Positions 58,347 through 64,000 of a DNA stretch of 64,000 nucleotides are shown here, one piece after another. The stretch comes from an uncultured Clostridia bacterium (GTDB lineage Bacteria; Bacillota; Clostridia; Oscillospirales; Ruminococcaceae), in NCBI GenBank assembly GCA_947631445.1, contig CANRLN010000001.1:1-64000 (forward strand), in the 5' to 3' direction. Under the pieces are notes generated by a model. It was not told where the DNA came from, searched no databases, and saw only the letters and a program-made list of their open reading frames with translations. The translations under genes were made by a program, and so were the position numbers. Position 1 is the first letter of the stretch, and each line of letters opens with the position of its first letter.

Positions 58347-59483
58347 TTACACCTCGCTTACCTTTCCACCCTCTACCTTAAATTTTTTAAAATTCTCCTG
58401 CACTGTTTCAAACATTCGGTCATCGCAACAGGTTAAAAACACCTGCATATTTTTTATTTTTGAAAGAATATACTGTCTTCTTGTGTGGTCAAGTTCCGAA
58501 AGGACATCGTCCAGCAGGATAATAGGGGCATCTTCCTTTTCATCGGTCAAAATATATGCCTGTGCAAGTTTTAGTGCAAGTGCAACCGAGCGGTTTTGTC
58601 CCTGTGACCCATATTCCCTACAGACACGCCCGTCAACCCTTGCTTCGAGTTCGTCCCTATGAACACCAATGGTGGTAAAACCAGCTTTTAAATCGGCATT
58701 TCTCTTTGAACTGAGCGATTTTAAATATTCATTTGCCAAAGCATTGTTATAAGAAACATTTTCACTTAGGTTTTCAAACACGGTCGAACGGTAAAAAATC
58801 GAAAGATTTTCCCTTCCTGCGGTGATTTCATTGTATATTCTGCCGGCATAAATCGAAAGTTTACGCACAAAGTGATAGCGAATAGCGGTTATATACGCTC
58901 CAAGCTGTGCCATTTGTATATCCCAAACATCAAGTTGTTTAAACTGTTTAGAATTAGATTTGTTTTTTTTGCCCTTTAGAATATTTTTTAAAAGAAAATT
59001 ACGTTGGCTTAAAACCTGTTCATATCTTAAACAAACTGATTTATAAGAATTTTTTATTTGAGATACCGACAAATCTATAAAATCCCTTCTTTTGTCGGGA
59101 GTGCCTTTAGAAAGCTCCAGGTCTTCGGGGGTAAACACAACGCAATTTAAATTTCCGAAAAGCCGATTTAAACCTTCCTGCTTTATTCCATTCAGAAAAA
59201 CCGTTTTTTCATTGGGTTTTTCCATAGAAAATTTAATTTCCTGCTGGCGGAAAGAATCTTTAAATTCAAGCCGAACCTGCATTTTTTGCTTGTCAAAAGC
59301 TATATAATCCTTAGAAACCGTTCTCCGAAAGCTCTTAACTCCTGTACAAAGCCAGATTGCTTCTATAAGATTGGTTTTTCCCTGTGCATTTTCTCCGCAT
59401 ATTATATTTAAACGAGGATTAAAGTTGACGTTTACGCCTTCAAGATTTTTATATCCGTCCGCCTGCATTGAATTTATTATCAT
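58347..59483 (-). CDS. recF: DNA repair protein RecF
   Basis: SMC-like ATPase that helps load RecA at gapped DNA. The 378-residue product has the Walker A GENAQGKTNLIEAIW near residue 32-46, the signature SQGQNRSVALALKLAQA near 293 and Walker B IILLDDVLSELD near 322. Length and position between the S4 protein and RemB are normal. Confidence 0.95.
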   Translation of the reverse strand: MIINSMQADGYKNLEGVNVNFNPRLNIICGENAQGKTNLIEAIWLCTGVKSFRRTVSKDYIAFDKQKMQVRLEFKDSFRQQEIKFSMEKPNEKTVFLNGIKQEGLNRLFGNLNCVVFTPEDLELSKGTPDKRRDFIDLSVSQIKNSYKSVCLRYEQVLSQRNFLLKNILKGKKNKSNSKQFKQLDVWDIQMAQLGAYITAIRYHFVRKLSIYAGRIYNEITAGRENLSIFYRSTVFENLSENVSYNNALANEYLKSLSSKRNADLKAGFTTIGVHRDELEARVDGRVCREYGSQGQNRSVALALKLAQAYILTDEKEDAPIILLDDVLSELDHTRRQYILSKIKNMQVFLTCCDDRMFETVQENFKKFKVEGGKVSEV

Positions 59484-59497
59484 CTAACCACCAATTA

Positions 59498-59710
59498 TCA
59501 AACTATCAGAATTTCAGTGTCATCAAAGATTACCCTGTCGCCCTGTCTTATTTTTTTGCCTCTCATAAGGCATACCTCGCCGTTGACACACACTTCACCG
59601 TTAATAACAGCCTCTTTTGCTTCCCCACCTGTTTGAGCAAGTCCTGCAAATTTTAAAAGAGAATCCAGTTTTATATATTCTGTATGAATTTTAATTTCCG
59701 TCTGATTCAT
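59498..59710 (-). CDS. yaaA: S4-domain RNA-binding protein YaaA
   Basis: A 70-residue S4-domain protein: [20 protein letters not shown] then [20 protein letters not shown]. In Firmicutes it is always next to recF and is thought to act in ribosome assembly. AAGGGG is 8 bp before ATG 59710; an ATG six bases earlier is too close to that site. Confidence 0.9.
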   Translation of the reverse strand: MNQTEIKIHTEYIKLDSLLKFAGLAQTGGEAKEAVINGEVCVNGEVCLMRGKKIRQGDRVIFDDTEILIV

Positions 59711-59722
59711 AACCATTGCCCC

Positions 59723-60841
59723 TTATCTGCTGAGTCTTACCGGAAGTACAAGAAATTTAAAGCTTTCCGAATCTTCTGGAATAATAACTGCCGGTTTTAC
59801 ATTACTTTCCAACTGAAGTCTTATTCTTTCATTTCCAACCGCCTTTAAAGGGTCAATAAGATATTTGCATTTAAACCCTATTTCCAAATCCTCTCCGGAT
59901 TTTTGGCAATTGACATTATCCGAAATTTTTCCCAAGGAAGATTTAAGCTTAACAGTAATCTTTTTGTCCTTAAAAATACATCTTATTGGGTCGTTGGTTC
60001 GGTCGGATATAAGTGGCAAGGCTCTTTCCAGAGAGTTTAAAAGGTCGCTACGGTTTACATTTACATCAATAGAAGATTTTACAGGTATTGCATTCTGATA
60101 AGGAATAAAATCTCCTTCAATTATTCTTGAATAAACTATGTAGCCATTTGTATCTCCGTCTATTTCAAAAACAACCTGTTTATCATTAAGATAAACATTA
60201 CAGGAATCTTCGTCCGAATCCGAAAGCAGTTTAGATATATTGCTAAGATTTTTAGCAGGGATTATAACATTTTTGTTTCTCTCATAAATTATACTTTCAC
60301 TTCTTATTGCAAGTCTAAAACCGTCCATTGCAACAAGACTCACCTTGTTAGGTCTTACCTCAAGCAGTTCGCCTTTCAGTATAGGTTTATCTTCTGCAGT
60401 TGATACGGCAAATATTGTTTGACCTATCATGCTTTTAAAAATCGATTGTGGTATTGTAAAACCATCCTTTTTTTCAAATTCAGGAAGACTGGGATAATCG
60501 TTTGAACTGAGTGCAGGCATAGTATACTGGGTTTGACTGGATTCTATTGTTACCTGAAAATTATCATCAAGAACAAGCTTTATTTCATCATCTGGAAGTC
60601 TTCTGAGCATATCCGAAAACAATTTTGCATTTATAACAAATTCTGCATTACCTTTACCATCTATTTCAAGACTGGTTTTTATTCCTATTTCAAGATTGTA
60701 TCCAGTAAACTCAAGTATATTATCCACAAGCTTCAATTTAATTCCTTCAAGTGCTGGAATGGGTGACCTTTCTGCCACGGCATTTGAAACTTTTATCACC
60801 GTATCCAAAACAGTTTTTTTATCAAATTTAATGCTAACCAT
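59723..60841 (-). CDS. dnaN: DNA polymerase III sliding clamp (beta subunit)
   Basis: Ring-shaped processivity factor. The 372-residue product starts MVSIKFDKKTVLDTVIKVSN and has the three clamp domains; the C-terminus VIIPEDSESFKFLVLPVRLS is the usual DnaN ending. I chose ATG 60841 with GGAGG just before it, rather than the longer frame from 60877. It begins the dnaN-yaaA-recF-remB-gyrB-gyrA series on this strand. Confidence 0.96.
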   Translation of the reverse strand: MVSIKFDKKTVLDTVIKVSNAVAERSPIPALEGIKLKLVDNILEFTGYNLEIGIKTSLEIDGKGNAEFVINAKLFSDMLRRLPDDEIKLVLDDNFQVTIESSQTQYTMPALSSNDYPSLPEFEKKDGFTIPQSIFKSMIGQTIFAVSTAEDKPILKGELLEVRPNKVSLVAMDGFRLAIRSESIIYERNKNVIIPAKNLSNISKLLSDSDEDSCNVYLNDKQVVFEIDGDTNGYIVYSRIIEGDFIPYQNAIPVKSSIDVNVNRSDLLNSLERALPLISDRTNDPIRCIFKDKKITVKLKSSLGKISDNVNCQKSGEDLEIGFKCKYLIDPLKAVGNERIRLQLESNVKPAVIIPEDSESFKFLVLPVRLSR

Positions 60842-61050
60842 TTTTTTCCTCCATTTTATATATTTAATTTTAAACATATGTCTGATTAATATCCATATTA
60901 ATTTAGATTACTAAAATTAAATGTTTAAATTTTTAGATTGTTTAAATCAGATTTAAATGTCAAAAATTATGTTTTAAATTTTTTTGAAAAAAAAATAAAA
61001 AAAAGATAACTTTTTTGTTTTTTTACTAAAAAAAAATATATTATTTTTTT

Positions 61051-61065
61051 TAGTAGTAGTAGTAG
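61051..61065 (+). other. DnaA-trio-like element
   Basis: TAGTAGTAGTAGTAG, three bases before two tandem box-like 9-mers at 61069-61077 and 61078-61086. The arrangement AT-rich / trio / adjacent boxes matches the basal unwinding system described for Bacillus subtilis. Confidence 0.7.
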
Positions 61066-61068
61066 GAG

Positions 61069-61394
61069 TGTTGAAAGTGTTGAAAACTCCCTGATTTTCC
61101 CGTTTTTGCACGATAAACAGGGTGAAAAGTTTTCAACAAGTTTTCAACAAAATCAACACACTTTTCAACACTTTTCAACAGCCGCTAAAAAATTTTCAAC
61201 ATCTTTCAACAGTTTTCAATGTTGAAAAGTGTTAGATTGTTTGAAAACCCATATATTGTAAAAAATAGCCCACTTTTCAACAATTTTGTGTTGAAAACTC
61301 AAATGACAATTGTTGAAAAGTATTTGATTTTCCCTTAAAAAGGGGAAATTATTATTTTTGAAATTGTTGAAAACTTTGTTGAAAGTGTTGAAAA
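61069..61394. repeat. Cluster of 15 DnaA-box-like 9-mers (TGTTGAAAR)
   Basis: Forward copies start at 61069, 61078, 61220, 61289, 61311, 61365, 61377 and 61386. Reverse copies (YTTTCAACA) start at 61130, 61141, 61162, 61172, 61193, 61203 and 61274. Twelve have A and three have G as last base in forward reading. TGTTGAAAA differs from TGTGGATAA at two positions, so recognition by this DnaA is inferred. Confidence 0.75.
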
Positions 61395-61409
61395 GCAAAT
61401 TTTTGGAAA

Positions 61410-62816
61410 TTATCGACTTTTTAAATTTTTCTTTATATAATCAACATTTTCTCTTAAATCATTGTTGGTGGATACTGCCGAGGTTATTTCTTTGTAATGA
61501 ATATTCATTGTTGAATGGTCTTTTCCTAAAACATTTCCAATTTGGGTAAAGGTCATCTGAAGCATATCGTACATAAGCATAATTGCAATTTTTCTTGCAA
61601 GGGATATTGTAGGTTTTCGGCTTTTGGACTTTATTTCTTCCGATGTTATCTTGTATCTGTGGGCAACCTCTTCTATGATATTGTTGGCTGTAACTTTGGT
61701 GGGCTGTTCTTCTATTATAGTTTCTTTAACCACCTTCTGTGCCATAGACATAGATGGTTTTTCATTGGTAAAGGCGGTTATAGCATGAATTTTGTTTACT
61801 GCCCCTTCCAGCTGACGGACATTGGTTTTAAGATTTTCTGCAATATATATTGCAACTTTATCCGAAAGGATAATCTTAAGCTGTTCAGCTTTTCTTTTGA
61901 CTATAGCAAGACGGGTTTCAAAATTCGGCGGGTCTATGTCTGCCTGAACCCCCCATTCTAGACGGCTTTTTATCCTATCCTGAAGAAGTGCTATTTTAGA
62001 GGGTGATATATCGGTTGTAAGTACTATTTGTTTTCCAGCATCATACAGAATGTTAAAAGTGTTGAAAAACTCTTCTTGAACACCTTCTTTGCCTGCAATA
62101 AAATGAATATCGTCTATCAAAAGAAAATCACAGTTCCGGTATTTTTGCCTAAATTCCGATGCTGTATTGTCCTTGATTGAATCCACCATTTCATTGGTGA
62201 ATTTTTCTCCAGTAGTGTAAATAACCATTTTATCCTTTTGATTTTCAAGAATTTCATTTTGTATTGCTCTTAAAAGATGGGTTTTTCCAAGCCCAGAATT
62301 GCCGTATATTATAACGGGATTATATTTCTGCTGATTGGTTCCGCCTTGATATCCTGCAACATTTTTGCAAAAGGCAAGAGCAAGTTCGTTGGATTCACCT
62401 TTTACAAAGCTGTCAAAGGTAAGACTGGAGGGAGAAAGACCTTTAGAGGACATTTCTTGAATATCTTTATCTTCATAATAATCCGGATATTCGGGTTTGT
62501 CCTCATTGTTGTAGTTTGAAGCAGGATTAAAATCGGTTTTTAAGGCATCGCTTTCTGTCGGAAAATCGTCATGCTGTATTATAATTTCAACATCAAATCC
62601 CATTGTCTGGTCAAATGCTTCTTTTATCAAATCAAGATACATTTCTTCAACTACTTTTTTGTTAAGCTTGTTTTGGGCTTTAATATACACTTTTCCATTT
62701 TCAAGCTTGATTATTTTAAGAACCTCAATCCATTTTTTGTATCCGACTTCGCTAATTATATTTGAATTTTTGCAGCGGGTTTGCACTTCGCTAAACAATT
62801 CTGCTAAATAGTCCAT
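61410..62816 (-). CDS. dnaA: Chromosomal replication initiator DnaA
   Basis: AAA+ initiator that binds oriC. The 468-residue product has domain I (MDYLAELFSEVQTRCKN), a linker, Walker A YGNSGLGKTHLLRAI near residue 170, Walker B FLLIDDIHFI near 235 and the domain IV helix-turn-helix with IGNVLGKDHSTMNIHYKEI near 425, where the family motif is DHSTV. GGAAAGG precedes ATG 62816; the longer frame to 62894 has no ribosome site. The unusual box sequence in oriC makes domain IV worth comparing. Confidence 0.96.
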   Translation of the reverse strand: MDYLAELFSEVQTRCKNSNIISEVGYKKWIEVLKIIKLENGKVYIKAQNKLNKKVVEEMYLDLIKEAFDQTMGFDVEIIIQHDDFPTESDALKTDFNPASNYNNEDKPEYPDYYEDKDIQEMSSKGLSPSSLTFDSFVKGESNELALAFCKNVAGYQGGTNQQKYNPVIIYGNSGLGKTHLLRAIQNEILENQKDKMVIYTTGEKFTNEMVDSIKDNTASEFRQKYRNCDFLLIDDIHFIAGKEGVQEEFFNTFNILYDAGKQIVLTTDISPSKIALLQDRIKSRLEWGVQADIDPPNFETRLAIVKRKAEQLKIILSDKVAIYIAENLKTNVRQLEGAVNKIHAITAFTNEKPSMSMAQKVVKETIIEEQPTKVTANNIIEEVAHRYKITSEEIKSKSRKPTISLARKIAIMLMYDMLQMTFTQIGNVLGKDHSTMNIHYKEITSAVSTNNDLRENVDYIKKNLKSR

Positions 62817-63067
62817 AGCACTTTCCTTTCCAAAAAAATTTATCACAAAAGTTGTTTGTGATATTAAAACCCTTAAGCTGTTATGTTTACGCAAATCAAT
62901 TCTGAAAATCCTTAATTAAAATAGGCTTTTGATTTAATGATTATAAAGGTAAGAACCTATGTTTGCTCTGCTTAGTGTGGAGTAAACATAAAACAAAAGA
63001 ATATGTTTTTTACCAAATTGATTTTCATAGGTCATATTGACCTTAGCTTTAAATCAGGTATACTATT

Positions 63068-63096
63068 ATTATAACACAAAATCCTGAAAATATCAA
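63068..63096 (-). promoter_or_regulatory. dnaA promoter
   Basis: TTGATA (63091-63096), 17 bp, TATAAT (63068-63073) on the minus strand. It lies in the 606-bp gap between the divergent dnaA and rpmH. Confidence 0.7.
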
Positions 63097-63138
63097 GTCT
63101 TTGCTTATATTTATTATATTTTATATAGTATAGTCTTT

Positions 63139-63182
63139 CACTATATATAGAGTTATTTTAAAGATATTTACACTATATATAG
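63139..63182. repeat. Twin CACTATATATAG repeats between dnaA and rpmH
   Basis: Perfect 12-bp copies at 63139-63150 and 63171-63182, 32 bp apart (three helical turns), with a related TATATAGTATAG just before. They lie upstream of both divergent promoters and could be an operator. Confidence 0.45.
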
Positions 63183-63286
63183 TACTTTTGAAAATATTTA
63201 GGTGATTTTGCACAGTTTTGATTTAAAAAAAGGTAAAAAAAATTACATGAACAAAAAAAATTTTCAAAAAAAATATAAAAAAAGGC

Positions 63287-63315
63287 TTGACAATAAGATA
63301 AAAATAATGTATAAT
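63287..63315 (+). promoter_or_regulatory. rpmH promoter
   Basis: TTGACA (63287-63292), 17 bp, TATAAT (63310-63315). It predicts a leader of about 100 nt. Confidence 0.85.
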
Positions 63316-63422
63316 GATATTTTGTAAGGGTGTTTACCTTCCTGCAATATTTCTGCTTGAAACCGTATGTTTTGTAAGGACGGATACGCCGCATTTCTTA
63401 GTTCCCGAAAGGAGGAGAAAAA

Positions 63423-63557
63423 ATGAAAAGAACCTATCAACCTAAAAAGCTTCAGAGAAAAAAAGAACATGGCTTCAGAAAAAGAATGTCCACTAAAAAC
63501 GGCAGAAAAGTTTTAGCTCGCAGAAGAGCAAAGGGCAGAGCAAGACTTTCCCACTAA
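63423..63557 (+). CDS. rpmH: 50S ribosomal protein L34
   Basis: A 44-residue very basic protein starting [20 protein letters not shown] and ending in KGRARLSH, a perfect L34 pattern. GGAGG lies a few bases before the ATG. It is transcribed away from dnaA and followed by rnpA, the standard origin-proximal order. Confidence 0.97.
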   Translation: MKRTYQPKKLQRKKEHGFRKRMSTKNGRKVLARRRAKGRARLSH

Positions 63558-63570
63558 TCTGCTAAACCAA

Positions 63571-63617
63571 GACCACCTAATACCTCAAAATTTTTAGTGG
63601 GGTTTTGGTGGTCATTT
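63571..63617 (+). terminator. Partial terminator between rpmH and rnpA
   Basis: GACCACC (63571-63577) pairs with GGTGGTC (63607-63613), with weaker inner pairing, followed by ATTTT. It probably lowers rnpA expression relative to rpmH. Confidence 0.6.
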
Positions 63618-63673
63618 TCATAATTTTCAGCTATTACAACGGATAATATAACAGATAAAACGGAGTTTTTTTA

Positions 63674-64000
63674 ATGTATTTTACTCAGATTGCTAAGGAT
63701 AACAGAATATTTCAGAAGGCTTACCGAAATGGAATTTTTATAAATACAAATCTGTTTACTGCTTATTATATTGCAAACGGTCTTTCTTTTAATCGCCTTG
63801 GAATAACCACTTCAAAAAAGCTGGGCAACGCAGTTGAAAGAAAAAGAGCGGCAAGGATTATAAGAGCGGCGGTAAGGCTAAGCGAAACTAAATTTCCAAT
63901 AGGATATGATATTATATTTGTTGCACGAATGGATATTATAAACGCAAAATCCCAATATGTACAGGATTATGTTGAAAATAAGCTGATTCCTAATATAAAC
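63674..64000 (+). CDS. rnpA: Ribonuclease P protein component (C-terminus cut by window edge)
   Basis: Protein subunit of RNase P for tRNA 5' processing. The 109 visible codons include NRIFQKAYRNG, the RNA-binding motif KKLGNAVERKRAARIIRAA (the family pattern is KKxGxAVxRNxxKRxxRE) and FVARMDI. CGGAG is 8 bp before ATG 63674. yidC would be expected next, outside the window. Confidence 0.93.
   Translation, partial: MYFTQIAKDNRIFQKAYRNGIFINTNLFTAYYIANGLSFNRLGITTSKKLGNAVERKRAARIIRAAVRLSETKFPIGYDIIFVARMDIINAKSQYVQDYVENKLIPNIN

Larger units (their letters stand above)
60842..61409. other. oriC: Replication origin oriC (dnaA-dnaN gap)
   Basis: Three elements stand in order. An AT-rich stretch (about 60955-61050) with long A and T runs is the likely unwinding site. 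Five TAG triplets (61051-61065) resemble the DnaA-trio. Then 15 copies of TGTTGAAAR or its complement lie between 61069 and 61394, on both strands. The classical box TTATCCACA does not occur. Position between dnaA and dnaN fits oriC of Firmicutes. Confidence 0.85.

Overview
The window is chromosomal DNA from a low-GC Gram-positive bacterium. It contains the replication origin. The order dnaA - oriC - dnaN - yaaA(S4) - recF - remB - gyrB - gyrA on one strand, with rpmH - rnpA leaving on the other, is the classic Firmicutes origin. A RemB/YaaB gene, a single-chain GlyQS, a rubrerythrin with an N-terminal rubredoxin domain, a ribosomal L10 leader and TTGACA-17-TATAAT promoters (often with an extended TG) point to the class Clostridia. 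A gut member of the Oscillospirales/Ruminococcaceae type is my inference; the genus cannot be read from this sequence.

Left part (1-21 kb): a truncated zinc-ribbon gene and murC; tatD, a GtrB-like glycosyltransferase and an orphan HicB-like protein; an SseB-domain protein; the rplJ-rplL operon with its L10 leader; a DUF6291 gene and tRNA-Pro(CGG); a VanZ-family protein, a copper P-type ATPase and a second GT2 enzyme; a TatD-associated radical SAM protein; recA-recX; DUF1385-prmC; an OmpR-type two-component system; a metallophosphoesterase and a patatin-like lipase.

Middle (21-32 kb): a cell-wall region. It has a secreted NlpC/P60 hydrolase with a long structured leader, a VanY-type carboxypeptidase co-directional with a very large sensor kinase (four 11-bp repeats lie in front of that pair), ddl-murI, then a DEDDh exonuclease, DUF1934 and argS.

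32-44 kb: one minus-strand block of eight genes that looks like a single operon. It encodes a 997-residue substrate-binding protein with carbohydrate-binding-like domains, two complete MalF/MalG-type permease pairs, an NHL/TPR membrane-anchored protein, a Yip1-family membrane protein and a DUF5696 protein. No ATPase is encoded. This is the best candidate in the window for an undescribed system, probably polysaccharide or glycan capture and import.

44-64 kb: an SDR reductase and reverse rubrerythrin, a nucleotidyltransferase, parA-parB, glyQS, mnmE and gyrA, followed by the origin. From 46.5 to 52.7 kb there are 16 copies of a 16-bp palindrome of the TGTTCCAYGTGGAACA type, which I read as parS sites for the adjacent ParB. 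Six lie in the mnmE-gyrA gap. The dnaA-dnaN gap has an AT-rich stretch, five TAG triplets (a DnaA-trio-like element) and 15 copies of a non-canonical DnaA-box-like 9-mer, TGTTGAAAR. Across the first 45 kb a family of roughly 125-bp interspersed elements with a GC-rich central hairpin and imperfect terminal inverted repeats occupies many intergenic gaps.
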